Below, piece after piece: positions 1-11,215 of a stretch of 64,000 nt of DNA; position 1 is the first letter of the stretch; each line of letters begins with the position of its first letter. Under the pieces are notes generated by a model. That model did not search any database and was not told the origin of the DNA. It worked only from the letters and a program-made list of their open reading frames with translations. The translations under genes and the position numbers were made by a program. The stretch is from assembly GCA_020698575.1 (NCBI GenBank), contig CM036242.1, positions 41,164,662-41,228,661 of the forward strand, read 5' to 3'. This stretch comes from Bostrychus sinensis (lineage: Eukaryota; Chordata; Actinopteri; Gobiiformes; Eleotridae).

Positions 1-1367
1 AGTGCTTCTGAAAGTGAAAGAAGTGAACCTGCGGAAACCCCAGAGTTACCTGTAGGGCACTTGTATAGGCAGCTCATATATCTAACAGCTGAAATACTCT
101 CACATTTGGTGTTTTGGTGTGGATGTCCAGCCCTGGCTACCATGCACCAGAAACTAGGCCTCTAAAGGTTCTGTCTTGTCATAGAACTAATCATCCCAAC
201 CCTAAAACATACTCTTTCATACAAGCTGGTTTACAGAGTGTTAAAACAAATTTGAATAATTAAGCTTATGTAGGATTCATAAAACTTTTGCAGAGCTTCT
301 TGTAAAGTGGTTGGAGACTCCTAGGTTACAGTAAGTCATAATAATGTCAAAGAATGTTTAATCTGCTGAAAAAAAGCATTATGACAAAAAAAAATTGTAA
401 TAGTTACCAGTCTGCACTGACTTGTATGGCATAAAAACAACAGAGATTTGTTATTGTGTTGTTGCCATTAGAAGACAGAATGTAAAACTTTTCCGTACGG
501 TACAACAAATGCTTTATGTCTCTTCTGGTCCAGAATAAACAAGTGAGTGAGCAGCTTGACTAAAGCCACCAGCAGCCTTCATACACCTCACTGATGGCTT
601 TGTGTGTGCTCGGCTCAAAGCTCAGTGTTTGTTTTTCTGCAGCAGCTTCCTCTGTTCCCTCACGTTATCCCGTATCCCTCATGCAACATTCATAACTGCA
701 CCAGACTTCAAAGAACAAACAATGTCGAAAAAAGGCACCATAATCTTTTCTGAATCTCACTTTCTCACTCCCAAAAAAACCCCACCTGGTGTCCCCTAAA
801 CTCATTTACAACTGCTGATATCAAAGCCGTATTCCCCTCTGCGTCCCGTTTGCAGCTCTTATGATGAATGCTCTGGCTGCACTTAGTATCGACCACTATT
901 TATTCTTTGGGCCAGAAAGCTTTTTGTTGGTGTTTTATTCTTGTGGCCTCCTCATTGGACTGTTTGTGTTTACACAGAGGGCTAATGGAAGCACACTTCA
1001 CATTTTATCATCAAAAGATTCTTTGGTTAGTTTGGCTTAAGATATGGAGTATCCTAGAATGATCTGATGCATCTGTGTTGCTGACAAACCAAGAACATGT
1101 CATAAGTTTGCATTAAAATATTGTTTTGTTATGACATTATACATAAAATCCTTGTTTTGGATAATTAGGGTTACAATAAGTCATCAAATGCATTGGTTAA
1201 GGTTAGGGTCCATCTGTGGGCTAGTTTAAACATGCTCAACAAGTTTTAATCTAGAAGTTGTATCTGGTTATGTTTAGGCATTGTGTCTTATGTGTCTGTC
1301 CAATTTAGGCAACAGAATCCCTAAATTCTCAGCATTTTACCAATGAGTTAAATACAGTTGCTGTTAC
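1..1367. other. No recognised gene or repeat
   Basis: AT-rich sequence with only short open frames (under 70 codons) that resemble no family I know. No terminal inverted repeats or long tandem arrays were seen. Confidence 0.5.
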
Positions 1368-1660
1368 GATAAGATAAGATGGGCATTTATTGTCTCCCAA
1401 GGAGAGAAATTTGTCTTAGACATCAAAGGGCGTATGACATGAAACAAGACAACAGCCAAACACTACCAACAAATTCATACATAGCAGGCAATCATCATAT
1501 TACATATATAGCAGTACATATTCTAAAGAAAAGAAAAAGGTATTGTACATAGTCCACTTTTAAAACCACACAAAGTATATTGCACAACTCATGTTGTAAT
1601 ATGTTGCACAACTCAGTCAGATCATATATTGCACAAAAAATAAATAAATAAAAACATAAA
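1368..1660 (-). repeat. LINE 3'-end-like repeat (tail GATAAGATAAGAT)
   Basis: A short pentamer-like tract (GATAAGATAAGAT) is followed by 'TTTATTGTCTCCCAAGGAGA'-type sequence, which is the usual look of a fish LINE 3' end read from its complement. The rest is A-rich with repeated 'TTGCACAA' motifs. The clade cannot be assigned by eye. Confidence 0.4.
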
Positions 1661-1959
1661 AAAAATGCACTATTCCCTAGGTGGCCTTAAAGTGCAAGAC
1701 AAAAAAAAGCATTTAACCTCATTCAAATGTATTCGTATATCTGCCTACACAAGAACGGTACATTCCCTCACCTGTTTTCAAGTATAAATCAAATAGACCC
1801 TTTTCTTAAATGTCCACCCTTGATGTGCAGACTTATGACATCATCATAAGGTGACAGGTTTGGGGAGAGGGGGTTGATCATGGAACAACTAGACACATGT
1901 CCCTGGAATATTAGCATCACAAGGAAATCAGATTATTCAAGTATCATCAGCACAGACTG

Positions 1960-2130
1960 AGTGTTTTCAGCTGTGGAGAAGGGGTCAGCTCAGCATGCAG
2001 GATTACTCCAACAACATGCGCGAATGACGCAAAATACTACTCCAGGTCTGCTTTTGAGGTGGAAATGACATTATATCATGGTTAAATGTTCAAAAATGTC
2101 AGTTTAGCATAATAGGGGGCTTGTTTTATA
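1960..2130 (-). repeat. Fragment of the TTAAAGG-TIR element family
   Basis: The reverse complement resembles the left half of the elements at 16704-17200 and 27867-28806: 'AGCATAATAGGGGGC' next to the tip and 'CAGGATTACTCCAAC' further in. It also matches the minus-strand fragment at 41955-42195. It is truncated and has no TIR pair. Confidence 0.4.
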
Positions 2131-2920
2131 GTAGATTTTATATCAGCCATGAACCTTCAGTTTTAGTATTATGCAGAATTGTTCCACTTTGTTTACATCC
2201 ATATTTTGTGCCCCCTTGTGTAATGACCCTGTATTGCATCTACTAAAGGTTAGACAAGAAGCTAGTTGGTCCTCTTTGCAGAAACCCAAGACCAATGCAA
2301 CAATTGGACACAAGATAGATACATTTTTAGAAACAAATAAGCATTACATGATTAAAATGTCTTATTGGAGAGAGTATATCACCCACTACACTATATAGTA
2401 CTTCAAAAGACGATATGGCATGATCATGGCAAGTATTTGTAGTCTGACTGACAATAATTAAAGTATTCAAATATTTAAGTAATAGCTCTTTAGCAACAAT
2501 TGTTAACACATTTTGGCACCAATGATTTCTCCAGCGTGTGTCCCGCAGATGTGAGTTGAGCCCCATTTCAAAAGATTTCACGCTTGACAGCTTCTTGAAG
2601 TCCATGCATTGCTGCTTCTCTTTTCATTTTCAAACCAAGCCCTGGGTGTCATCTGCCAGTTTTTTTTCCTTTGATACAAACTGACAATGTCTAAATCCCA
2701 CATTGTATTACATATGTCTAGGTGCATTGTTCCTTATCTGTACAACCTTACCTTGTTGCCACTCGTCCCAACCAGCAGCAGCAGAGAGATTCGGTGTGAC
2801 ATCTGGCTTCCCTTGTGGTAGTCTTGGAAAACTGCCTGCATCAGCTTATGGAGGGAAACAAAAACAAAAAAAAAAAAAAAAAATAGCCTTGAGTAGCTTT
2901 TGCCTGCCAGCTGTCAAATG
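2131..2920. other. No recognised feature; poly(A) run near 2868
   Basis: Short open frames only. An A-rich run sits near 2868-2883. Confidence 0.45.
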
Positions 2921-3310
2921 TAGTGGTGTGACAGTACACATGATTGTAGTTTATCGTTCAGGTACATGTTCGGTTCAGTCCACTTGCGTACCATTTTGAT
3001 AGGATTGTTAAATAAATGTAATGAATTTAGTATAAACTTAAGTGTGGAGGAACTAAATTTCACATGAGTTTCCGCATGAACGCTATTAAGTGATGGAAGT
3101 TTCACCATGGCGACTCTAAGCAACCCTCCCATAAACGAATAAATACTCTCCCACCTCTCTTCAGTGTCCTGTATGGGAACATTTTGCCTTTTTTTTTCAA
3201 GATCAATGACGGCAAAGACGAGTGGATAAGATGAGAGTCGAGGTGAGGTCTGCAGCAGGCAACACAGTTTGTTAACACACTTAAAACGGCATCACCTGAC
3301 TGTAAAAATC
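2921..3310 (+). mobile_element. hAT-like element fragment, BED/ZBED type, left end
   Basis: It begins with TAGTGGTGTGACAGTACAC, which matches the common fish hAT tip TAGGGGTGTAACGGTACAC. It is homologous to the element at 34082-34883: both share 'GGAACTAAATTTCAC'-like sequence, 'GAGTTTCCGCA', 'ACGCTATTAAGTGA' and 'TTAAAACGGCATCACC'. It is shorter and more decayed than that copy, with no continuous open frame and no right TIR. Confidence 0.55.
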
Positions 3311-3359
3311 ACAGCTATGAGGAAAAAAATCTATTCAAAGCATTACCACAGAGTATAGA

Positions 3360-3655
3360 CCTGCTTTAGACCTGGGTTAATCCTGGTCTAGTCCTAGTGT
3401 AACAGGTTTAGACCTGGTTTAGTCCTGGTTTACACTTGCTTTAGACCTGGTTTAGTCCATTTTAAACCTGGTTTAGACCTGGTTTAGTCCTGGTGTAACT
3501 GGTTTAGACCTGATTTAGACCTTGTTTAGTCCTGGTTTAGACCGGTTTAGTCCTGGTTTAGACCGGTTTAGTCCTGGTTTAGTCCGGTTTAAACTAACTA
3601 AACTAAACCGGTTTAATCTGGTTTAGACCGATTTAAACCTGCCTTGCGTAACTTT
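3360..3655. repeat. Minisatellite (TTTAGTCCTGG / TTTAGACCTGG)n
   Basis: About 25 diverged units of 10-13 bp with the core GGTTTAG(T/A)CCTGG. This is the complement of the CCAGGACTAAAC repeat found elsewhere in the window. It follows the hAT-like fragment at 2921-3310, as a smaller array does in the related copy at 34082-34883. Confidence 0.75.
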
Positions 3656-4251
3656 TACCTGCAGCTACCCAAGGCACTCAAACCTTTGCAGATTGGGGGC
3701 CTCTTAGCCATCGCTGTAGCGAAGCCAATAACACACACAACACACATGAACACCACTTCTCAAAGACTTCATGAGTTTGATCGACTCTAATTGTTTGGGC
3801 TCGTGGAGTGGCTGTACTGTTCGCGTTATGTCACTTCTACGCTGCGCTGCCATTAATCACATGCTGTGTTATTCTTGCATTAATATTGTGAAGGGGTTCA
3901 GGTAGAGAGGTGAGGTAAAGCCACAAGGCATAAAGACAGCAGCTAGTGGAGTGAGAGAGAGACGTACACATTTGTTTTGGTTTTCATTAGGATTATTACG
4001 AGCACTGTGGTGGGCTGTCACATCATGGTCAGTGGGTTCTGGGCATCGGTGACAGGCTTGAAATGAGCAGGGAATTATAGAGCAATAACATGGACAGTGT
4101 CTGTAACTCTGCTGAAACCAATTGTGTGTAATGACAACAGCAGGATAAAAATATACTGTACTGTGAAAGCGTCAGAGCGCAGGAATTCACTGTTTTTACT
4201 CAAGGATCTTACTACTTTCAGAAAGCTAATTTAAAACAGTACTTTTAGGCA
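3656..4251. other. No recognised feature
   Basis: Non-repetitive sequence without long open frames or TIRs that I recognise. Confidence 0.4.
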
Positions 4252-4759
4252 GTGCTTAATTTGTAAATCAAACAATGTCGGAACAAAAATTGAGCTTTGA
4301 CACTGGAGACCATAAGGCCAACACTGATACCGGAACGTTCACACAACACAATGCATAGATGCACACACATGCCAAAATACCAAGCAACTGCTCATTTATA
4401 CCCAATTTTAGGTTAGATTTGAACATATTTGTTATTAACATTACTATACATTATAGCCAGGAAATCCTTTACCGTATCTAGTTGTTTAATACATCTCACA
4501 CCACAGTCATGTCTTTGTCTTTGTCCTTTGGCCACCGATGACCTCACATAAAGTACCGGATTAAATTTGGACAAGAGGGGTCCAAACATATTGAGAAAGA
4601 GTAACTTGGAAATGGTGGAAGTGAGCAGAGAGGCTCGGTTTGGGAGCAAATCAAGTTCATCTGAGAAAATCCTCGCTCGCATTCAGCGCTTGATACAGGG
4701 ATGGTGTTAACCAGGGGTGCCTGCAGGGTTTTTCTTGAAGGTACACACAGAGCCAGCAC
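4252..4759 (-). pseudogene. hAT transposase C-terminal (dimerisation) relic
   Basis: Read on the minus strand, 4759-4635 encodes a stretch with 'TIPVSSAECERGFSQMNL', the signature at the start of the hAT C-terminal dimerisation domain (in the family this block drives transposase oligomerisation). The following part of the domain, including 'LLFLNMFGPLLSKFNP', continues in a different frame at about 4640-4413. At least one frameshift near 4635 therefore breaks it. The DNA at 4252 (CAGTGCTTAATTTGT) looks like the 3' terminal repeat of the element. The BED finger and catalytic core were not found upstream, so this is a decayed tail of an autonomous hAT. It is close in style to KIAA1586/ZBED-like fish transposases. 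Confidence 0.65.
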
Positions 4760-5399
4760 CGCTCAGGACCTACACACAAACACTGGCCCATTTCGCTTCT
4801 TTTTAGTGACTGCCGTGGAGTGCGCAGTCTTCTCTGTGTAATGGCGTTTCACGGTTCCAGGCTTTGTGACCCTCAGCATGTTAGCTCTAATTAACATATG
4901 CATTTAAACAAACAAAAAAGAACAAACTGTTGTGGATCTATGTCCCAGTGCGCACAGGGGATATAATGGAGGAATAAAAAGCGCACATCGAGGGCGCACC
5001 ACGTAAGGTTTCCCTGCGTAACTATGGCTATTTAACAGTGACACTGGCGTTTAACTGACCCATCATCCTGTGACCCACGATCAGCGCGTTAGCTCTAGCT
5101 TCTATAGACATTTGAATAAACTGGTAAGAGACATGAGTTTTATGCTCAGGGAAGGAGGAGTTGATGACCTGAAACCTTTTTCTGTGAGTCTAGAGTGGAT
5201 GAAACGTAGTGTTTTGGGTCATTAGAAGTCAGTTGTCCTCTTCTTGAGTGATTGGGACGGTTGTTAACCCTCATGAGGACCATTAGCATAATCGGCTCCT
5301 TCTGATGGTAATGAACTGTTTAAGAGACTGTTGTAAACAGATGGAAGGTTGTATCTTAAACCACCATTTCTGTTCAAAGAAGACTGTTCTTTTTCTTTC
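4760..5399. other. No recognised feature
   Basis: Could hold further decayed sequence of the hAT relic at 4252-4759, but no motif could be read with confidence. Confidence 0.35.
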
Positions 5400-5863
5400 T
5401 TTTTTTTTTTTGCTTTGTTTTTATTGAGCAATCCCCATATTTATATCACAATATTTACAACATCAAAACATTGCTCTGCTTTTAAATATAACAAACTAAA
5501 TAAACATAAACAGAATAAAAAAGGACAGAACATTATCATAAGAGATAACACAACCAACCCCCCCACCACACACAAACAGACACACACACAGACACACACA
5601 GTACACCACCCCAGTCCCAACTGGCTTTTCTTTTTGACAAAGATTGCCTCTTTGACCGTCCTTTCTCTCTGGCTCAGATTCAGACCTCACTGTCCTCAAA
5701 GGAGTGGACTTTGTGTTTTAGGTGAAGCTGTACAGCAGACTCTGGTCCATGGAGGTTGGTCCTGCGGTGCTGGTACAACGTCTTGGGCAGAGGCAGTTTG
5801 GTTTCTCCATTGTACTGTTTGATTTGGAGAAGGCCCATTTGGGGGCAACTGGTCCTCCAAATC

Positions 5864-7521
5864 GACTGGGGATGTTGTTCGGGCGGTGGAAGGAATACTT
5901 TGAGGATCTCCTCAATCCCACCGACACGCTTTCCGTTGAGGAAGCAGAGGCTGGGGACTCAGAGGTGGACTCATCCATCACTCAAGCTGAAGTCACTGAG
6001 GTGGTTGGAAAGCTCCTCAGTGGCAAGGCACCGGGGGTGGATGAGATCCGCCCTGAGTACCTCAAGTCCCTGGATGTTGTGGGGCTGTCGTGGCTGACAC
6101 GTCTCTGCAACATCGCGTGGCGGTTGGGGACAGTACCTCTGGACTGGCAGACCGGGGTGGTGGTCCCTCTTTTTAAGAAGGGGGACCGGAGGGTGTGTTC
6201 CAACTATAGGGGGATCACACTCCTCAGCCTCCCCGGGAAAGTCTATTCCAGGGTACTGGAGAGGAGAATTCGGCCGATAGTCGAACCTCGGATTCAGGAG
6301 GAACAATGCGGTTTTTGTCCTGGTCGTGGAACAGTGGACCAGCTCTACACCCTCTATCGGGTGCTCGAGGGTTTGTGGGAGTTCGCCCAACCAGTCCACA
6401 TGTGTTTTGTGGATTTGGAGAAGGCGTTCGACCGTGTCCCTCATAGTGTCCTGTGGGGGGTGCTCTGGGAGTATGGGGTCCGGGGCCCTTTGCTAAGGGC
6501 TGTCCGGTCCCTGTATGACCGGAGCAGGAGCTTGGTCCACATTGCCGGTTGTAAGTCGGACCTGTTCCCAGTGCATGTTGGACTTGCGGCAGGGCTGCCC
6601 TTTGTCACCGGTTCTGTTCATAATTTTTATGGACAGAATTTCTAGGCGCAGCCAAGGGCCGGAGGGAGTCTGGTTTGGGAACCACAGGATTTCATCTCTG
6701 CTTTTTGCGGATGATGTTGTTCTGTTGGCTTCCTCAAGCCAGGACCTTCAGTGTGCACTGGGGTGGTTTGCAGCCGAGTGTGAAGCGGCTGGGATGAGAA
6801 TCAGCACCTCCAAGTCCGAGGCCATGGTTCTCGACCGGAAAAGGGTGGTTTGCCCTCTCCAGGTTGGGGGGGAGTTTCTGCCTCAAGTGGAGGAGTTCAA
6901 GTATCTTGGGGTCTTGTTCACGAGTGAGGGAAGGATGGAGCGTGAGATCGACAGGCGGATCGGTGCAGCGTCTGCAGTAATGCAGTCGTTGTATCGGTCT
7001 GTTGTGGTGAAGAAGGAGCTGAGCCGAAAGGCGAAGCTCTCGATTTACCGGTCGATCTACGTTTCTACTCTCACCTATGGTCATGAGCTTTGGGTCATGA
7101 CCGAAAGGACAAGATCCCGGATACAAGCGGCCAAAATTAGTTTCCTCCGCAGGGTGGCTGGGCGCACCCTTAGATATAGGGTGAGGAGCTCTGTCACCCG
7201 GGAGGAGTTCGGAGTAGAGCCGCTGCTCCTCCACATCGAGAAGAGTCAGTTGAGGTGGCTCGGGCATCTGTTCCGGATGCCTCCTGGTCACCTCCCTGGG
7301 GAGGTGTTCCGGGCATGTCCCACCGGGAGGAGAGGCCCCGGGGAAGACCTAGGACACGCTGGAGGGACTATGTCTCTTGGCTGGCCTGGGAACGCCTTGG
7401 GGTTCCCCCGGTAGAGCTGGAGGAAGTGTCTGTGGAGAGGGAAGTCTGGGCATCTTTGCTTAGACTGCTGCCTCCGCGACCCGGTCCTGGATAAGCGGAA
7501 GAAGATGGATGGATGAATGGA
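5864..7521 (+). mobile_element. Rex3 non-LTR retrotransposon, 5'-truncated
   Basis: Rex3 is an RTE-related LINE found in teleosts that copies itself by target-primed reverse transcription. Both sites I recall for the widely used Rex3 PCR primers are present exactly, at 6145-6164 and 6590-6610. The 3' end carries the characteristic GATG-type tail (about 7505-7521). A 14-bp target duplication, TGGTCCTCCAAATC, flanks the insertion at 5850-5863 and 7522-7535, which fixes both boundaries. The endonuclease domain and the start of the reverse transcriptase region are missing: normal 5' truncation. A perfect duplication suggests a fairly recent insertion, but the coding region is already broken. Confidence 0.93.
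5871..7494 (+). pseudogene. Rex3 reverse transcriptase, broken by two frameshifts
   Basis: The open frame can be followed in three pieces. Piece 1 (to about 6586) carries 'GRWKEYFEDLL', 'GKAPGVD', 'NYRGITLLS' and the catalytic 'FVDLEKAFD'. A one-base insertion near 6586 shifts the frame. Piece 2 carries 'LRQGCPLSPVLF', the catalytic 'FADD' at 6704-6715 and the 'SQLRWLGHLFRMP' region of the C-terminal domain. A two-base insertion near 7331-7335 shifts it again. Piece 3 ends with 'RPRTRWRDY' and 'LLPPRPGPG', stopping at TAA 7492-7494. The nominal ATG at 5722 is not the element's own: its first 47 codons or so are flanking host DNA. No functional enzyme can be made without recoding. Confidence 0.92.
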
Positions 7522-7618
7522 TGGTCCTCCAAATCCAAAAGAGCTGAAAAACAGTTGAAGAAAGAACCAGAGCCAAAAAGAAGCAATGTTGTTATTTCTT
7601 ATGTAGCTGGCCTGTCTG

Positions 7619-8000
7619 GCAAGGCAAAGCAAGGGAAGGTTATTTGTATAGCACAATTCATACACAGAGTAATTCAAAGTGTGTTACAGAAAAAAAGACA
7701 AGGTAAAAGTAGATAGATAAGAATTACAATTGAAAGAGTAAAATCACATTTAAAATATATAATTAAGGATCCATTTAAAATTAAATTAAAAGAGAAGAGT
7801 GCAGATAAAACACTTTCAGTTGGCATATGCACAGCTAAAAAGAACAGATATAAGTCTGGAATTGAACATTGTCAGAGTAGAGGCCTGTCTCACAGGAAGA
7901 TTGTTCCAGATTTTTGCTGCATAAAACTGAGAAGCTCAAAAAGATTTTAGCCAACACAACATCCTGGTTTCTTTTCAAACCTGTTAATACCTTGAAACAA
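7619..8000 (-). repeat. Common fish LINE-like 3' repeat
   Basis: 'GGCAAGGCAAAGCAAGG' is followed by 'TTATTTGTATAGCACAATTC', which on the complement reads like the '...TATACAAATAA' 3' ends of L2-type fish LINEs. The body is A-rich and non-coding. Confidence 0.5.
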
Positions 8001-8269
8001 AAACTGGTTCATCACAAAGACAAATTCCCAGTTACAGAGAAATGTTTTGTACTCCATCCACTGCAGTGAGAACTGCAATGAACAATACCTTTTTTGCTGG
8101 GAACTTTTAATTTACTACTTGCATAATATTATTTTCAACTAACAATACCTTTACTTGAGTAAAGATTTTGAGTACTTCTTAAAATGTGTCATTCTGAAAT
8201 AGACAGAAAATACACAATTTACTCAGCTATACTCACTATACATACTTCTGTGGTGGGTAAACAACATAC
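8001..8269. repeat. Fragments of the (ACTCAAGTA) hAT-type repeat
   Basis: Motifs such as 'TTTACTTGAGTAAAG' and 'GAGTACTTCTTAAAATG' resemble the interior of the elements at 47873-48127 and 62200-62646. No termini are preserved. Confidence 0.35.
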
Positions 8270-8705
8270 AGCTGTACAAATGTGACCCGTGGGCCCTCAA
8301 CCTCACCTCCTATGGGCTACCTGGCCCCTCCTCCCTCACCCCCACTCCCCTGGACCCCTACCTCACCCCCACTCCTCTGTCTGGATGAAGCCCACCAGCT
8401 GCATCCTTACAGACCTGATCTATGATCCTATAGATGAGTCCTGAAACACATTGCCTGTCCGTCCTGGGAGAGGATCTCTCCTTCAATGTGGTCTCCATAA
8501 GGTTCTTTTTTTTTTTACCACAGCTGGCTTTTTTAGGAGTTTTTCCTTACTGAGAAGGAGGGTCTAAGGGCAGGAGTGTCCTGGGTCTGTTTAGTTTAGC
8601 GTAGTTATTGTTTATGTATGATTGTGTGTTTGTGTTGGATTAACTGTTTGTGAAGCCCTCTGAGGTGATTGTTGTTGTGATACTGGACTATACAAATAAA
8701 ATTTT
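8270..8705 (+). mobile_element. L2/Rex1-like LINE 3' end
   Basis: It shares blocks in order with 58845-59260: 'CTGCATCCTTACA', 'ATGATCCTATAGATGAG', 'TCCTGGGAGAGGATCTCTCC', 'GGAGTTTTTCCTTAC', 'GAAGGAGGGTCTAAGG' and 'GAAGCCCTCTGAGG'. It ends in 'GGACTATACAAATAAAATT', the usual tail of L2-like fish LINEs. No coding region is retained. Confidence 0.65.
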
Positions 8706-9244
8706 ATTGAACTGAAAATGTAAAAAAAAAAGAAAAAAATAGTCACTATCAACTGCCATACTTTTTCAATGGATAAAAGTGCATTTATCCTTGCATAAAC
8801 AAGGAATAAGCATTGCTATAAATTCATGCTTTCAGACTACAGCAGCAAAAGGTTACAGGCTACACGTATCTCTGGATGCTTTGTGCAGGGTTATACATGG
8901 ATCCTCTCAGCACTTGTCCTTCCTCATCAAAGACTGGTAAACTTGGATATGCCTGAGAATATTAGCATATCCATTGCTAAAGCTACAAAAAGTACATTTA
9001 GGGAAAATGCATTATTTATATGAATAAGGTAGAGTTACACACGCTTAGCCTTGGGGTTATGGAAAGAAAAAAAATATGTGAAGGTTATAGCTTCTCAGTA
9101 TTCTTTCTCTGTTTGCTTGGGGTAAAAGAGCACAGCTTACATACAAGGAGAGAAAGGGCCCATTTGTATGCTATTGTTTGTTTACACCAAGTACCAGAAA
9201 ATACTGGCTTTACAAATATTATCTCTAATATTATGGACTAAAAT
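8706..9244. other. No recognised feature
   Basis: Short open frames only (up to 73 codons), with no family resemblance. Confidence 0.4.
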
Positions 9245-9604
9245 GAGACTAAAACTGGACTAGATCTATAATGATATAAGGTTTTACAGAAACATGCGTT
9301 ACCAAAGAAGGACAAACCACTAAACCAGGTCTAAACTAAATCAGGTCTAAACCAGGACTGAACCAGGCTTAGCAGAACAAAACCATAACTAAACCAGGTT
9401 TAGCAGGACAACACTGAAACTAAACCTGGATTAAACCAGAACTAAACCAAAACTAAACCAAGACTAAACCTGGGTGAATCAAGGACTAGACCAGGAATAA
9501 AACTGTCTCCAGATTACACTAAATCAGGATTTGGAGTGCCAAAAACCACCAGAAGAAACCCACGTACCACAAGTGTGACCCATACCACTGCTTGAGAACC
9601 ACTG
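9245..9604 (+). mobile_element. hAT-type element with CCAGGTCTAAA minisatellite, right end
   Basis: A diverged array of about 20 units (ACTAAACCAGG and ACTAAACCTGG types, about 9300-9530) is followed by 'CGTACCACAAGTGTGACCC' and a right terminus CTTGAGAACCACTG ending at 9604. The same ending occurs at 21380, 22750 and 53309. The left terminus is not recognisable. Confidence 0.65.
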
Positions 9605-9987
9605 GTCTAACAGGTTTGGAAGTTTAATGGCTTTTTTACTAAACACAGAGAACACCAATTTGGTTTAAATGGCTGTATGTGCAGACCTAAGTGTTAGAGG
9701 AGCTTTTTAAGTAATTAGACCAAATGACAGATCCTTGCAGGCGGAGAGAAGCCCAGCATTATTTTTAAACGGCAACGACAGAGTTATTTTCCCAAGGCAC
9801 AAAAATAGCTGTTTATTTTTTAAAGTGATCAGTCAGTCAGTGAACCAGAAAAATGTAGGAAACTAGGACCAAAGTACAAAACCCTACTCTGGAGAGGACA
9901 ACCTTCAAAGACCCAGTTTGCTGTAGAAATAGCGTTGACACAAATTTCTCATACCCTGTAACCAGATGAATTTGATTAAACATTATA
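9605..9987. other. No recognised feature
   Basis: Unassigned sequence between a hAT end and a Tc1-like end. Confidence 0.35.
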
Positions 9988-10427
9988 CACTGATCAGGCA
10001 TAACATTATAACCATTCACAGGTATGGAGGATATCTTTGCTCTGCCTTTTGGTTTTGTAGTTTTGCAGTTTTTGATTCCTTGTTTTTTTTATTTTTATTA
10101 TTATTATTATTTGGATTATTTTTGCATTTTGTTGCATTTGGATTTTTCCCTTTGTTTAGTTTTCATCTTTTATTAAAACTTCACCATCGCAGTTCTGCTT
10201 TTTGGGTTCTTTTTCCCTTGTGCCCCACTTTATGACAATTTTGTCCTGAAAGTTTTAGAAGCGGAAAAAATGGCCAAGCATAAGAATTTAAGCAAATTTC
10301 ACAAGCAATTTGAGCAAACTAAATTGTGATGGCTGGATAACTGTGTTAGAGCATCTCCAAAACTGCAGCTTCTGTGGTCAGTTTCTATCAAAAGTGCTCC
10401 GAGGAAGAAACAGTGGTGAACTGGCTA
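9988..10427 (+). mobile_element. Tc1-like transposon relic, 5' part
   Basis: A TA dinucleotide (9986-9987) precedes CACTGATCAGGCATAACATTAT, a Tc1-type terminus that recurs on the minus strand at 39813-39835. After about 200 bp of unrelated T-rich sequence (10020-10240), transposase N-terminal DNA resumes with 'AATGGCCAAGCATAAG', 'AATTGTGATGGCTGGA', 'GAGCATCTCCAAAACTGC' and 'ACAGTGGTGAACTGGC'. It is heavily decayed, with no open frame. Confidence 0.65.
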
Positions 10428-10808
10428 CTGGTGGCCCATGAGGTCCAATCTAACAACAATAAACAACAAAAACTGAAACACGCACACAAAGTCAAAAACA
10501 CACACAAATTCAAAAACACGCACACAAATTTGGAAACACACACAAATTCAAAAACACACACAAATTCAAAATCACACAAATTCAAACACATGCACACAAA
10601 TTCACAGACACACAAATTCAAAGACATGCGCACAAAGTTTAAAGTCATTGAAATTTGCCCAGCTGCTTGATAAAATTGTGACGTTTGTATAAATAGCATT
10701 GTATGCGTGCGTTCAAATTTATGTACATTTCCAAAATTTTGTGCGTGTTTCCGAATTTGCATGCGTGTTTTTGATTTTGTTGGTGTGACTTGCCTTTCAG
10801 GGCCACTG
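10428..10808. mobile_element. TA-flanked MITE with internal (ACACAAATTCAAA)n array, copy 1
   Basis: Its right end (TTTGTTGGTGTGACTTGCC...GGGCCACTG, then TA at 10809-10810) is almost identical to the right end of the element at 49095-49440. The left end is diverged. Between them lies a tandem array of about 14-18 bp units with the core CACACAAATTCAAA (10476-10640), with a shorter inverted version (CAAATTT...GTGTTT) near the right side. The structure is a non-autonomous Tc1/mariner-type element. Confidence 0.7.
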
Positions 10809-11040
10809 TAGATTTGTGCTAAGTAATTTTTGGCTCATTTTTAGCTAATCTGTAACTGAATGCTAACTAACTGTTGCTTAGGGCTGTAGTATTAGCTCTG
10901 CATTGCTTATCCTAAACATCTAAAGCCTCCTATTCCGTTTGAAGTAAATAGCAATAAATGTATATTAAACTTTAGCTATATAGACTAGATGAAATATATA
11001 GTTAATGCAGTCATTGATATAGACTCCACTATTAGTTAAA

Positions 11041-11215
11041 AGTTTCTTTGTTATTGGCTTCTCCCTTCTGTTGTCTATAGAGAAAATCTTGTATGAAGTT
11101 ATTTGCATTATTGTTTTGGAATACGCTGGATGCCCTTCCTGATGCAACCTTTTCCATTTATTTGACTTGGGACCAGCACAAAGTGCACACTGGCTTCTGA
11201 CCCTCCTGTGGCTGG
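11041..11215 (-). repeat. RTE/SINE 3'-end-like repeat
   Basis: It contains the common fish block 'GGATGCCCTTCCTGATGCAA', 'CCATTTAT', 'TTGGGACCAGCAC', 'GCACACTGGCTTCTGA' and 'TGTGGCTGG'. On the minus strand this is a 3' end of an RTE-type LINE or a SINE that shares it. Related copies lie at 16250, 38210, 47180, 47745, 54225, 58490 and the window end. Confidence 0.6.

Larger units (their letters stand above)
5420..7543 (-). other. Candidate host 3' terminal exon and 3' UTR, split by Rex3
   Basis: This weak candidate is read on the minus strand. A polypyrimidine tract ending TTTTTCAG (AG at 7545-7544) could be a splice acceptor. If the Rex3 insertion and one copy of its target duplication are ignored, one frame then runs open for about 63 codons to a TGA at 5682-5680. 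A (GT)n-rich segment, an AATAAA at 5425-5420 and an A-rich stretch follow, as expected for a 3' UTR and cleavage site. I do not recognise the peptide. A processed pseudogene is an alternative, because the A-run comes only about 10 bases after the signal. A third possibility is chance: the two other frames are also fairly open. If the exon is real, the Rex3 insertion lies within its coding part. Confidence 0.25.

Noticed and set aside
5722..6649. A 307-codon gene with an ATG at 5722
   Set aside because: The first 47 codons are host DNA left of the target duplication. The rest is 5'-truncated Rex3 that frameshifts near 6586.
5971..7291. Minus-strand open frames over the Rex3 copy
   Set aside because: They are shadows of the plus-strand reverse transcriptase; the GC-rich codon pattern keeps the other strand open.
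10388..10762. Cys/Phe-rich 124-codon minus-strand frame
   Set aside because: It arises from the internal tandem array of the MITE. The similar frames at 49068-49537 have the same cause.
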